DNA of 23,017 nt. It comes from Chloroflexota bacterium. Lineage in GTDB: Bacteria; Chloroflexota; Dehalococcoidia; UBA2979. Positions 7,129 through 15,184 of the stretch are shown in pieces; position 1 is the first letter of the stretch, and each line of letters begins with the position of its first letter. A program made the position numbers and the translations under genes. The notes under the pieces are model-generated. The model was not told where the DNA came from. It ran no database searches and was given only the letters and a program-made list of their open reading frames with translations. The stretch is from the NCBI GenBank assembly GCA_947446155.1, contig CANFFZ010000020.1:1-23017 (forward strand). The letters are read 5' to 3'.

Positions 7129-7664
7129 TTAGCCGTCGCCCGCTGCGCTGACGTCCGCCAGTTCGGGCTGGGCGACTTCGGTCTCCGCCAGGTGGGTGGC
7201 AAGGTCCTCGAGAAAGGCGCGCTGTGCAGGGCTCAGCGTGGCCGCCCGCCAGGCCCGTGTTACGAGTTCCTCCGCTTCGATGAGCCGGAGGTCCTGATGC
7301 ATGAGGAGGGCGACCGCGACAGTGGTCGTCCGGCCTCGACCGCCCGCGCCATGGAGGTAGAGCACCGCCGAGGGGACTTCGTCCGCCTCCGCCTCGAGCC
7401 ACCGCATGAGGTCGGTCAATTGGCGATGGGTGGGGCTTCTCCAGTGGCGACGGGCACACGCCGCCAGCGGAGTCCTAGGCCGTCCATGTCGTCTGGGTGG
7501 TCGCAGCATTCATCGCGAAGGTCGACCACATGGGTGATGCCATTGCGGCGGAGACGGAGGTAGCCAGAGCCGTCCAGGGCCGGGCCAACGTGAAGCCACG
7601 GCGCAATTCGACCCGCGTGTAGCCAGTGACGCCCGAAGACCGCACGAAAGGGGGTCCAGTCCAT
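7129..7664 (-). pseudogene. Dual-specificity/tyrosine phosphatase-like gene, frameshifted and lacking the catalytic Cys
   Basis: Starting from ATG 7664 the first frame reads MDWTPFRAVFGRHW...WLHVGPALDGSGYL...GITHVVDLRDE...RVPVATGEAP, the normal N-terminal half of a DSP-like phosphatase, and then runs into TGA. The second half continues one frame over: PTHRQLTDLMRWLEAEAD...AVLYLHGAGGRGRTTT...EELVTRAWR. Adding one C to the CCCC run (plus-strand G run at 7432-7435) joins the halves as GEAPTHRQL, a normal family loop. Separately, the signature HCxxGxGRT reads HGAGGRGRT: the nucleophilic Cys is Gly (codon at 7348-7350, GGC against TGC). With the frame restored the product would still be catalytically dead as a phosphatase. 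It is either a true pseudogene or a pseudophosphatase with a sequencing indel. Confidence 0.72.
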
Positions 7665-7759
7665 CGTTACCCGCCGCCGCACGGGCCCACCAACCGCCCG
7701 CAACGTGGAGGATACCGAACGGCGCGCGCTGCCGCTTGTCAGATTCGCCAGCTGGGCGG

Positions 7760-7786
7760 GCGTTAACATTGTCTTGAGGTACCCGG
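7760..7786. promoter_or_regulatory. Candidate Pho-type operator upstream of the response regulator
   Basis: GCGTTAACA (7760-7768) and GGTACCCGG (7778-7786) lie 14 bases upstream of the TAGTGT -10 box. The same two 9-mers, in the same order and orientation, recur in the pstS/phoU2 intergenic region (14432-14461), there 21 rather than 18 bases apart. Operator function is inferred only from this sharing. Confidence 0.35.
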
Positions 7787-7799
7787 TCTCCCCTACAAG

Positions 7800-7805
7800 T
7801 AGTGT
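7800..7805 (+). promoter_or_regulatory. -10 box before the response regulator
   Basis: TAGTGT is followed by six bases (GATGGC) and the ATG at 7812, the same geometry as the other leaderless promoters in this window. If transcription starts at 7812, the internal ATG at 7836 with its GGAG would be reached on a 24-base leader, so both starts are possible. Confidence 0.5.
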
Positions 7806-7835
7806 GATGGCATGGCAAAAACCGTTGGAGGCCAG

Positions 7836-8534
7836 ATGTCCACAATCCTCGTAGTCGAGGACGACGAGGTGATCCGCGACGCGGTCGAGTACAACCTCGG
7901 CTTGGACGGCCATGCCGTCCTGACCGCGGCGGACGGGGCCAGTGGCCTCGAACTGGCCCGCAGCCACCACCCCGACGCCGTGATCCTGGACGTGATGTTG
8001 CCGCGGATGTCGGGCCTGGATGTCTGCCGCATCCTCCGCGCCGAGACTCCGGTCCCGATCTTGCTGCTCACGGCGCGAGACGCCGAACCCGACCGTGTCC
8101 AGGGGCTTGAACTGGGCGCCGACGACTACGTCACGAAGCCGTTCTCCATGCGCGAACTTCGGGCGCGCGTTGGGTCCATGCTGCGCCGCAACGACCTCTC
8201 CCGGCAAGCGGGGCCGAAGGCCGACGAGGGCGCACACGTGGTCACCGCGGGCCACCTAGTGCTCGACCCGACGAAGCACGAACTGCGGCGCGACGACGTC
8301 GCCGTCGCGCTCCGCCCTCGTGAGTTCGCGCTGCTCGAGTACCTCATGCGCCACCCCGAACAAGTGCTCACGCGCGACCAGATCCTGGAGACCGTTTGGG
8401 GCATCACCTACCGCGGTGAGACACGCACGGTGGACGTCCACATTCGCTGGCTTCGCGAGAAGATCGAGGATGAGCCGGCTAAGCCGCAGCACATCCAGAC
8501 CGTGCGGAGCATCGGGTACAAGTTCGTCCCGTGA
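7836..8534 (+). CDS. OmpR/PhoB-family response regulator
   Basis: The receiver domain at residues 1-115 starts with MSTILVVEDDE and has acidic residues at 9-10, the phospho-acceptor Asp52 (VILDVMLP), a Thr in LLLTARD and Lys in VTKPF. The winged-helix DNA-binding domain covers about 130-232, with LRPREFALLEYL, TRDQILETVWG, RTVDVHIRWLREKIE and the final GYKF. The ATG at 7836 has GGAG 5 bases upstream and matches the family start; an in-frame ATG at 7812 adds MAKTVGGQ and would be leaderless. It overlaps the kinase gene by 4 bases (GTGA). Location beside pst and phoU genes makes phosphate-responsive control (PhoB/PhoP/RegX3-type) very likely, though orthology is not proven. Confidence 0.92.
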   Translation: MSTILVVEDDEVIRDAVEYNLGLDGHAVLTAADGASGLELARSHHPDAVILDVMLPRMSGLDVCRILRAETPVPILLLTARDAEPDRVQGLELGADDYVTKPFSMRELRARVGSMLRRNDLSRQAGPKADEGAHVVTAGHLVLDPTKHELRRDDVAVALRPREFALLEYLMRHPEQVLTRDQILETVWGITYRGETRTVDVHIRWLREKIEDEPAKPQHIQTVRSIGYKFVP

Positions 8535-9724
8535 CCGCAGCGGGCCGCATGGCTCTGGTTGCGGCCGCTCTCATCGTCCTCGCCGGCAGCATTATCCTGC
8601 TGCCAACTCCCTGGGACATCCTGCTGGCGCTGGGCATCGCTGCGGCGATCGCATTCGTGCTGCCAAGCGCCCGCGCATCAAACACCGAACTCGTCATCGC
8701 CGTCACGGAACTAGACCCGGGCATTGCGCCGGTCTTGGACCGCCTCGTGGAGGGGGTGCTGCTCCTGGATCCGGAGCAGACCGTCCGCTTCGCGAACGTC
8801 GCCGCCGCCGCGCTCTTCGACCATCCCCGCGAGGCGATGCTCGACATCTCATTGATCCGCGCGACCCGCGAGGCTGGCCTCGCCCGCGTCGCCCGCGAGG
8901 CGGACGGGATCGCGCATGAACTCACCCTGGATGCCGGCCTCATCTTAAGTGTCACGGCCCTGGCGCTCGCCGATGGGCGTACCGTTCTCACCGTCCTCGA
9001 CCGCACCGCGCAACGCCGCGCGGAGCGCGCACGCCAGGACCTCGTCGCGAACATCTCCCACGAGCTCCGCACACCGATCACTGCCGCGCGCGCCCTCGCA
9101 GAGACTCTTGAGGACGGTGTGCCTGACGAGGCACACCGCGCTCGGTTTCACCGCCAGTTGGCGGGCGAGGTCGACCGAATGCAGGGCATCGTGGAGCGCC
9201 TCATCCGCCTCTCTCGCATCGAACAAGGTGCCGAACAGCTCGACCTGGCGCCGGTCGTCACGGGCGGTCTGATCCGCGAGGCCATGGAGCGTGTCAGCCC
9301 GCCGGCGGAGCGCGCCGGGGTGATGCTGTCGAGCGAGATCGCCGAGGCCGCGGCATCAGCCCAGATCCTTGCGGACCAGGAACGTGTACTCGAGGTCCTC
9401 ACCAACCTGCTGGATAACTCGATCAAGTTCTCTGCACCTGGTGGCGTCGTCACGACCGGCGCAGAGGCCGTCGAGGGGTTCGTGCGGTTCTGGGTGCGCG
9501 ACCAAGGCCCCGGGATTATGCCGAACGAGCGTCTACGCATCTTCGAGCGTTTCTACACCTCAGACCGCGCCCGGACTGCAAAAGAGCCGACCGGCAGCGG
9601 TCTGGGGCTCTCCATCGCGCGGCACATCGTGAACCGCCACGGCGGCGAGATCTGGGCAGCGGACGAGCCGCGAGGCGCGATGATCTGCTTTACGGTCCCG
9701 ATGGTCGCCGCCCCGACCGCTTAG
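8531..9724 (+). CDS. PhoR-like sensor histidine kinase
   Basis: This 397-residue kinase has two closely spaced N-terminal membrane helices (about 7-24 and 29-45) with almost no extracytoplasmic loop. A PAS-like region (about 60-160, LVEGVLLLDPEQTVRFANVAAAALF) follows. The HisKA box is ISHELRTPI with phospho-acceptor His177. The ATPase domain has LTNLLDNSIKFS (N box), VRDQGPGI (G1), FERFY (F box) and GSGLGLSIA (G2). A missing sensor loop plus a PAS domain is the PhoR pattern, in which phosphate status is read through the Pst-PhoU complex. Start is GTG in a GTGA overlap with the regulator stop. It ends tail-to-tail with phoU, overlapping by 4 bases at 9721-9724. Confidence 0.9.
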   Translation: MTAAGRMALVAAALIVLAGSIILLPTPWDILLALGIAAAIAFVLPSARASNTELVIAVTELDPGIAPVLDRLVEGVLLLDPEQTVRFANVAAAALFDHPREAMLDISLIRATREAGLARVAREADGIAHELTLDAGLILSVTALALADGRTVLTVLDRTAQRRAERARQDLVANISHELRTPITAARALAETLEDGVPDEAHRARFHRQLAGEVDRMQGIVERLIRLSRIEQGAEQLDLAPVVTGGLIREAMERVSPPAERAGVMLSSEIAEAAASAQILADQERVLEVLTNLLDNSIKFSAPGGVVTTGAEAVEGFVRFWVRDQGPGIMPNERLRIFERFYTSDRARTAKEPTGSGLGLSIARHIVNRHGGEIWAADEPRGAMICFTVPMVAAPTA

Positions 9725-10386
9725 AACGTCGAGACCTTCGTGTCGGTGCTCTCGCCGGTGACGGTGTAGACGACGCGCTCGCCAATGTTCGTGCAGCGGT
9801 CGCCAATCCGTTCGAGATTGTGGGCTGCCCACAGCAGGTATGTGTTTCGCTCCACCACACCCGCGTCAGCCCGCATCGCCGCGATCACGTCCGCGTAGAC
9901 ACGGTCTTGCAGCCGGTCAAGGTCGTCGTCGGACAGGCAGACCTGTCGCGCGAGCGCAACATCATCGGTGTCGAACGCCCTGATCGCGTCGTCAAACATC
10001 GCGAGGGCGCGGTCAGCCATCGATGGCAGGTAGGAGAGCGGGCGCGGAGAAAGTTCCTTCACCATCATCAGGTTGATCCGTGCGATGCCCACGGCATGGT
10101 CAGCGATCCGCTCCAGCTCACTAGTAACGAACAGCGCACTCGCTAATCGACGGAGATCGCCGGCGACCGGCTGCTGCGTGGCGATCACGGCGATGCAACG
10201 TTCCTCGATCGCCAGCCGTTCCTGATTGATCCTTTCGTCCTCTGCGTCGATCCGTCGAGACCATTCGAAATCACCGGCACGCAGGGAGAGCATACTTTCC
10301 TCCACGGCACGGCGCGTGCTTGACCCCAGGGCAAGGATCCGTTCGTGCAGGACTGCCAGATCGCGGTGGTAGACCTCACGTGGCAT
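9721..10386 (-). CDS. phoU: PhoU phosphate-signalling protein (copy 1, last gene of the pst operon)
   Basis: PhoU links the Pst transporter to the PhoR kinase and represses the Pho response when phosphate is ample. This 221-residue copy has the two PhoU three-helix repeats, each with its metal-binding segment: SELERIADHAVGIARI in the first and AHNLERIGDRCTNIGERVVY in the second. The ATG at 10386 is selected because it aligns with copy 2 (both begin MPRE), while the longer open frame upstream runs into pstB. It lies 16 bases downstream of pstB, the classical pstSCAB-phoU order. Confidence 0.93.
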   Translation of the reverse strand: MPREVYHRDLAVLHERILALGSSTRRAVEESMLSLRAGDFEWSRRIDAEDERINQERLAIEERCIAVIATQQPVAGDLRRLASALFVTSELERIADHAVGIARINLMMVKELSPRPLSYLPSMADRALAMFDDAIRAFDTDDVALARQVCLSDDDLDRLQDRVYADVIAAMRADAGVVERNTYLLWAAHNLERIGDRCTNIGERVVYTVTGESTDTKVSTF

Positions 10387-10402
10387 GTCGCCCCCGCACC
10401 TA

Positions 10403-11284
10403 CTAGCCGAAGCGACCGGTGATGTAGTCCTCGGTGCGCTGGTCGCGGGGGTTCGTGAAGAGTTCCTCCGTCTGGCGGTACTCCACGAGCCGTCCGATCC
10501 GCTCATCGCCTGCAAGCATGAAGGCAGCGCGGTCTGAAACGCGGGCCGCCTGTTGCATGTTGTGGGTGACGATAACGATCGTGTACTCCTTCGCGAGATC
10601 GCGCATGAGGTCCTCAATACGCTGCGTGGCAATGGGGTCGAGCGCAGAACACGGCTCGTCCATCAGCACGACTGCGGGCTTCACCGCGATTGCCCGGGCG
10701 ATGCACAGCCGCTGCTGCTGGCCACCAGACAGGGCGAGGCCAGACTGCTTCAGCTTGTCCTTCACTTCATCCCAGAGCGCGGCTCGCTCCAGGGCGAAGC
10801 GCACCAACTCATCCATGTCACCCTGATAGCCGTTGACCCGAGCGCCAAACGCTACGTTCTCGTAAATCGATTTCGGGAACGGGTTCGGCTTCTGGAAGAC
10901 CATCCCCACGTGTCGGCGGACTTCCACCGGGTCGATGCCGGCGGCCATGATGTTCTGGCTGTCGAGCGTGATTTCGCCCTCGACCTTCACGGCTGGGATC
11001 AGTTCGTTCATGCGGTTCAGGCAGCGGAGCAGCGTGCTCTTCCCACAGCCGGACGGGCCGATCAGCGCCGTCACCCGCTGACGCGGGATGAGCATGGTCA
11101 CGCCCTCGATCGCCTTCGCTTTCCCGTACCAGAGACTGAGGTTCTTGATGTCGATCACGACATCGTCCACTGCGTGATCGACGGCATCGGCGGCGGCCGC
11201 ATTCGGCGACAGTCGCGGAGCGTTTTCACCCACCACGGCCAGTGGCTGGACGGGCATCACGCTGACATTCTCGTTCTCGGCCAT
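10403..11284 (-). CDS. pstB: Phosphate ABC transporter ATP-binding protein PstB
   Basis: This is the ATPase of the high-affinity phosphate importer. Walker [10 protein letters not shown] is at residues 76-84, followed by the Q-loop [18 protein letters not shown] signature LSGGQQQR, Walker [14 protein letters not shown] and the switch histidine in [10 protein letters not shown]. The body is strongly PstB-like. At 293 residues it has an N-terminal extension of about 40 residues (Ala/Val/Pro-rich, ending [17 protein letters not shown]) beyond the usual 250-260. The extension may be a mis-set start, but no better internal ATG/GTG with a Shine-Dalgarno is obvious. The start follows the pstA stop after 9 bases. 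Confidence 0.96.
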   Translation of the reverse strand: MAENENVSVMPVQPLAVVGENAPRLSPNAAAADAVDHAVDDVVIDIKNLSLWYGKAKAIEGVTMLIPRQRVTALIGPSGCGKSTLLRCLNRMNELIPAVKVEGEITLDSQNIMAAGIDPVEVRRHVGMVFQKPNPFPKSIYENVAFGARVNGYQGDMDELVRFALERAALWDEVKDKLKQSGLALSGGQQQRLCIARAIAVKPAVVLMDEPCSALDPIATQRIEDLMRDLAKEYTIVIVTHNMQQAARVSDRAAFMLAGDERIGRLVEYRQTEELFTNPRDQRTEDYITGRFG

Positions 11285-11293
11285 CTCAACCCC

Positions 11294-12199
11294 CTACCGA
11301 CGCCGCGCACGCTGGCGCAGCACGATCGCAATCGAGTTCATCGTCAGCAGCACGACCAGCAGGACGATGATGCCCGCCGCTGCCAGGTTCTGGAATGCTT
11401 CCTGTGGACGCGAAGTCCAGTTGAAGATCTGGATCGGCAGCACGGTAAACCGGTCCAGCGGGCCATCCGGCGTGAACGGGACGAACGTCAGCGCGCCGAT
11501 GGTGATGAGCGGTGCCGTCTCACCGATCGCTCTCGACGCCGCGAGGATGTTGCCCGTCATGATCCCCGGCATCGCCTCCGGCAGCACATGGTGCCAGACC
11601 GTCTGCCACCGGCTAGCACCCACGGCCAGCGAGGCATCACGGAGGCTAGAGGGGACCGCACGGAGGGCCTCCTGAGTCGCCACCACGATGATCGGCAGAA
11701 TGAGCAGCGCCATTGTCATCGAACCGGCGAGCACGCTTCGCTCGAGGCCAATCAACCGCACGAAGATCGTGAGGCCCAAGAGCCCGTAAATAATCGAAGG
11801 CACACCGGCCAGGTTCGAGATATTGATCTGGATGAACGACTTTAGCCAACTGTCTCCCGCGTACTCCTCCAGGTAGAGGGCGGCCGCAACACCGATCGGC
11901 AATGCCATCACGATCGTGAAGAACATCATCCACACGGTCCCGTAGAGGGCAGCCTTGATCCCCGCCTCCCGCGGGAAGCGGGAGTCGAAGCTATTCAGGA
12001 ACTGCGGGTCGAGCCAATTGGTGCCGCGGAGGACCACGTCCAGCACCAGCCAGAACAACGTCCCGAGGGCAAAGACGAGACAGATGATCCCCAACACGAT
12101 GAAGACGCGGACGAATCTCTGCCGCATCGGCACGTTGGGCGAGAACTGGCGAGCCACGTTGTCTGTCCCAGGTGTCAGACCCGGAGTAAGGATCGCCAT
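11294..12199 (-). CDS. pstA: Phosphate ABC transporter permease PstA
   Basis: This 301-residue inner-membrane permease has about six hydrophobic helices. Its cytoplasmic N-terminus reaches a first helix at about residues 30-55 (VFIVLGIICLVFALGTLFWLVL). The binding-protein-dependent permease loop appears as EALRAVPSSLRDASLAVGASRWQTVWHHVLPEAMPGIMTGNILAASRAIGETAPL, a very good match to PstA. Its ATG overlaps the pstC stop (TAATG), so the two permeases are translationally coupled, as expected for a PstC-PstA heterodimer. Confidence 0.95.
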   Translation of the reverse strand: MAILTPGLTPGTDNVARQFSPNVPMRQRFVRVFIVLGIICLVFALGTLFWLVLDVVLRGTNWLDPQFLNSFDSRFPREAGIKAALYGTVWMMFFTIVMALPIGVAAALYLEEYAGDSWLKSFIQINISNLAGVPSIIYGLLGLTIFVRLIGLERSVLAGSMTMALLILPIIVVATQEALRAVPSSLRDASLAVGASRWQTVWHHVLPEAMPGIMTGNILAASRAIGETAPLITIGALTFVPFTPDGPLDRFTVLPIQIFNWTSRPQEAFQNLAAAGIIVLLVVLLTMNSIAIVLRQRARRR

Positions 12200-13146
12200 T
12201 AGGAGTAGACCTCCCGGAACCGGCGTACTAAGAAGTGGGAGATGACATTGAGCGTCAGCGTCATCACGAAGATTGAGCTACCGACGGCAAAGATAGTGAG
12301 GTATTCCAGCGAGCCGAAAGGGGTGTCGCCCAGGCTGACTTGGACGATGAACGTCGTCATCGTCTCCACCGGCACGCGAGGGTCGAGCGTCATCACCGGC
12401 CGCTGTCCAGCAGCGATCGCGACGATCATCGTCTCGCCAACCGCCCTCGAGAAGCCGAGGATCACAGAGGCGATGATGCCGGACAGCGCCGCGGGGAACA
12501 CGACACGGAGGGCCACTTCTAGTCGCGTCGACCCGAGGGCATAGGCGCCTTCGCGGAGTCCGGACGGGACCGACGACATCGCGTCCTCTGAGAGTGACGC
12601 GATCATCGGGATGATCATCACACCCATCACGAGACCCGCGGACAGCGAGTTGAACGTGGACATGCCCGGGATGAACTTCGCCAGCAATGGCGTGATCGTG
12701 ATGAGGGCGAAAAAGCCGTAGACGACGGTCGGCACACCCGCGAGCACCTCGAGTGCTGGCTTCGCCACTCCTCGCACACGCGACGTGGCGAACTCCGACA
12801 GGTACACGGCTGTCGCAAGTCCGATTGGCACGGCCACGGAGAGGGCAATGAACGAGGTGAGCAGGGTCGCCGTAACCAACGGCCAGATTCCGAAGCGCTT
12901 GGTCGAGAACAGGGGCGTCCACTCGGTGTCAGTCAGGAAATCGACGATCGATACCTGCCCAAAAAACTTCACCGTCTCGCCGAAGAGGGAGTAGAGAATC
13001 CCGAGCGTAGTGAGAGCGCCGATGGCAGCGGCCAAGAAGAGCGTGCTTTCGATCGTGCGCTCGCGGATGACCCGAGCGCGATCCCGGGCGCCGAGGTCGC
13101 GAGGCGGGAAGTAGCCCGGAGGCCCCCCAGCTGTCGGTGTGGTCAT
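12199..13146 (-). CDS. pstC: Phosphate ABC transporter permease PstC
   Basis: This 315-residue permease forms the channel with PstA. Family signatures are [28 protein letters not shown] near the N-terminal third, [17 protein letters not shown], and the EAA loop [55 protein letters not shown]. The short Pro/Gly-rich N-terminus ([17 protein letters not shown]) precedes the first helix. GGCGGGG before ATG 13146 is a plausible Shine-Dalgarno. It lies 100 bases from the pstS stop, across a strong hairpin. Confidence 0.95.
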   Translation of the reverse strand: MTTPTAGGPPGYFPPRDLGARDRARVIRERTIESTLFLAAAIGALTTLGILYSLFGETVKFFGQVSIVDFLTDTEWTPLFSTKRFGIWPLVTATLLTSFIALSVAVPIGLATAVYLSEFATSRVRGVAKPALEVLAGVPTVVYGFFALITITPLLAKFIPGMSTFNSLSAGLVMGVMIIPMIASLSEDAMSSVPSGLREGAYALGSTRLEVALRVVFPAALSGIIASVILGFSRAVGETMIVAIAAGQRPVMTLDPRVPVETMTTFIVQVSLGDTPFGSLEYLTIFAVGSSIFVMTLTLNVISHFLVRRFREVYS

Positions 13147-13194
13147 TTCCCCGCCTGATCAACCTCGAGGCGCTCACGCGCTACCCGAGGCGCA

Positions 13195-13228
13195 AATGGG
13201 TGGACAGCCGGACGGCTGCCCACCCATT
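13195..13228 (-). terminator. Hairpin between pstS and pstC (attenuator or mRNA stabiliser)
   Basis: The arms at 13195-13209 and 13214-13228 pair over 15 bp around a 4-base loop. The single A/C mismatch seen on the plus strand becomes a G-U pair in the minus-strand (pst) transcript, so the stem is continuous only in the pst direction. Only three U residues follow, so full rho-independent termination is doubtful. Partial termination or protection of the pstS 3' end would give more PstS than PstCAB. Confidence 0.6.
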
Positions 13229-13246
13229 GAATTCGCTCGCCGAACT

Positions 13247-14353
13247 TTACTTCAGGTACCGGTCCAAGGTTGCACCGACTTCTTGGCCCTTGGGGAAGAG
13301 CGTCCCCACGGTGCCAGAGGCGAATCGCTTCTGGATTGCCGTGTAGATGTTGTCCTCGAGGGCGATGTAGCCGACTTCCTTCGACTGGATCTTCGGGGTG
13401 AACTCCTTGGACAGGAAGTACTCCACGAAGGCCTTCACCTCAGGGCGCGTCGCAACGGTCTTCTTGATGTAGATAAAGAGCGGGCGGGAGAGCGGCTGGT
13501 ACGAGCCGTCCTTGACCGTCGCACTCGTCGGCGCCACGCACTTGCCGTCGGCCTTGTTGTCGACCTGCACGAGCTTGAGCTTGGACGCGTTCTCGGCGTA
13601 GTACGCCAAGCCGAAGTAGCCCAGCGCGTACTGGTCGTCAGAGACGCCCTTGACCAGGACGTTGTCGTCCTCGGAAGCCTGGAAGTCACCACGGCTGGCC
13701 TTCGCCTTGCCCATGACGGCTTCCGTGAAGTAGTCGAAGGTGCCTGAGTCAGCGCCGGCGCCGAACAGCTTGATCGGCTGGTCCGGCCACTTCGCGTTGA
13801 CCTGGTTCCACTTCGTGATCTTGCCCTGGGCCTCGGGCTCCCACATCTTCTTCAGCTCAGCGACGGTGATGCAGCTGAGGAACATGTTCTTCGAAGAGAC
13901 AACGACCGCAAGGCCGTCGAAGGCCACCGGCAACTCGATGTACTCGATGTTCTTGGCCTTGCACGCGGCTTCCTCGGTGGTCGAGATCGGCCGCGACGCG
14001 TTCTGGATGTCGGTCTCACCGGAACAGAACTTCTTGAAGCCACCACCCGTACCGGCGATGCCGACCGAGATCTTGACGTCCTTCGCCTGCTTGCGGAACT
14101 CCTCCGCGGCGGCGGCCGTCACCGGGAATACCGTCGACGAACCGTCGCCGACGATTTCGCCCTTCAGCGCAGCACGAGCGGCTGCGGCGGCCTGGGCGGG
14201 CGAGACGGTCGGGGCCGCGGTCGCGGATACGACTGCGAGCGTGGGCTCGGGATCCTTATCGTCTGCACCACAGGCCACGAGGCCGGTGGCAAGCGCGGCG
14301 ACTGCCACCAGGAGCAGCAAGCGCTTCCAGCGTGTTCCCATCTTGATCTCCAT
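13247..14353 (-). CDS. pstS: Phosphate-binding lipoprotein PstS
   Basis: This is the high-affinity phosphate-binding component, lipid-anchored outside the membrane. A signal peptide (KRLLLLVAVAALATGLVAC) ends in a lipobox with Cys as the first mature residue, followed by a Pro/Thr/Ala-rich linker (DPEPTLAVVSATAAPTVSP). Phosphate-site motifs are GDGSSTVFPVT, GIAGTGGGFKKFCSGETDIQNASRPI, DGLAVVVSS and GADSGTFDYF, then ALGYFGLAYY. Mature length is typical. The ATG at 14353 is chosen because the AGGAGG Shine-Dalgarno abuts the upstream in-frame ATG at 14362 (one base away, too close) and lies 10 bases from this one; ATG 14341 is a further option. It is the first gene of the pst operon. Confidence 0.95.
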   Translation of the reverse strand: MEIKMGTRWKRLLLLVAVAALATGLVACGADDKDPEPTLAVVSATAAPTVSPAQAAAAARAALKGEIVGDGSSTVFPVTAAAAEEFRKQAKDVKISVGIAGTGGGFKKFCSGETDIQNASRPISTTEEAACKAKNIEYIELPVAFDGLAVVVSSKNMFLSCITVAELKKMWEPEAQGKITKWNQVNAKWPDQPIKLFGAGADSGTFDYFTEAVMGKAKASRGDFQASEDDNVLVKGVSDDQYALGYFGLAYYAENASKLKLVQVDNKADGKCVAPTSATVKDGSYQPLSRPLFIYIKKTVATRPEVKAFVEYFLSKEFTPKIQSKEVGYIALEDNIYTAIQKRFASGTVGTLFPKGQEVGATLDRYLK

Positions 14354-14406
14354 ACCTTCCATTCCTCCTTGTAATCCAGCTTCGCGCTGGTCCTATTGCG
14401 TCTCTG

Positions 14407-14412
14407 GGTATA
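14407..14412 (-). promoter_or_regulatory. -10 box of the pstS operon
   Basis: TATACC on the minus strand predicts a start near 14400 and a leader of about 45 bases with AAGGAGGA before pstS. No -35 consensus is present. The GTTAAC block lies about 21 bases further upstream, where an activator such as PhoB would sit. Confidence 0.45.
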
Positions 14413-14431
14413 TTGGGAGGGTCTAGCGCCA

Positions 14432-14461
14432 GCGTTAACACGACGTGATCGGGGTACCCGG
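14432..14461. promoter_or_regulatory. Candidate Pho-type operator between pstS and phoU2
   Basis: GCGTTAACA (14432-14440) and GGTACCCGG (14453-14461) lie between the divergent -10 boxes of pstS and the second phoU. The identical pair precedes the PhoB-like regulator gene at 7760-7786. Both cores (GTTAAC, GGTACC) are palindromic. This is not the enterobacterial CTGTCAT-type Pho box. Function is inferred from position and recurrence. Confidence 0.4.
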
Positions 14462-14470
14462 GAGTGAACG

Positions 14471-14476
14471 TAGACT
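14471..14476 (+). promoter_or_regulatory. -10 box before the second phoU
   Basis: TAGACT predicts a start near 14483 and a leader of about 36 bases with AAGGGG 9 bases before the ATG at 14519. There is no -35 consensus, consistent with an activator-dependent promoter sharing the region with pstS. Confidence 0.42.
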
Positions 14477-14518
14477 TATGTTCCGCGAGGTCTGATCTCG
14501 CCCAAGGGGAATGTGGCT

Positions 14519-15184
14519 ATGCCTCGCGAACAGTTCCACCGCCAAATCACGCAACTGCTGGACGGTGTCATCGAGATGGGCTCGATGGTCGACCGCGCGA
14601 TCGAGCGAGCCATGACCGCGCTTGTCGAGCGAGACGCTGCCTCCGCCCGCGAGGTCGTGGAGCAGGACACTGAGATCAACCAGTTGAACTTCCACCTCCA
14701 AAACCAGTGCATCTCCCTGCTTTCCTTGCAAGCGCCCATGGCGGGCGACCTTCGGGTCATCGTCTCGGGGACCTCGGTGCTCGACAATCTGGAACGGATG
14801 GGCGACCACGCGCAAGGCATCGCAAAGATCGTGGTGATGATGCAGGACGAACCATTGGTCAAGCCGCTGATCGACCTACCGATCATGGCGACCAAGGCAC
14901 GCGAAATGCTACGCCTCGCGGTGCGCTCGTTCGTCGACCGCGAGCCAGAATCCGCTTACAACGTCGGTCCAATGGACGACATCGTCGACCAGTTGTACGA
15001 CCAGATCTACGCGGACCTCGTCCAGATCATGGTGAGCGACCCGAGCACCATCGAGCCGTCCACACACCTGCTCTGGTGCGCCCACAACCTCGAGCGGATC
15101 GGGGACCGCGCTACGAACATCGCGGAGCGGACGGTCTATGCGGCCACCGGGATGATGCCGGCGATGGACGTCTCCTCCTACTAG
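14519..15184 (+). CDS. phoU: PhoU phosphate-signalling protein (copy 2, divergent from pstS)
   Basis: This second PhoU is exactly 221 residues, the same length as copy 1 and with the same start (MPRE-F/Y-H-R). Metal-binding segments are DNLERMGDHAQGIAKI and AHNLERIGDRATNIAERTVYAATG. Both helical repeats appear intact. It is transcribed away from pstS, probably from a shared Pho-responsive control region. The ATG at 14519 is preferred over an in-frame GTG at 14513 because AAGGGG is spaced 9 bases from the ATG. Two PhoU proteins usually mean divided roles between transporter control and kinase control, but the sequence alone does not tell which does what. Confidence 0.93.
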   Translation: MPREQFHRQITQLLDGVIEMGSMVDRAIERAMTALVERDAASAREVVEQDTEINQLNFHLQNQCISLLSLQAPMAGDLRVIVSGTSVLDNLERMGDHAQGIAKIVVMMQDEPLVKPLIDLPIMATKAREMLRLAVRSFVDREPESAYNVGPMDDIVDQLYDQIYADLVQIMVSDPSTIEPSTHLLWCAHNLERIGDRATNIAERTVYAATGMMPAMDVSSY

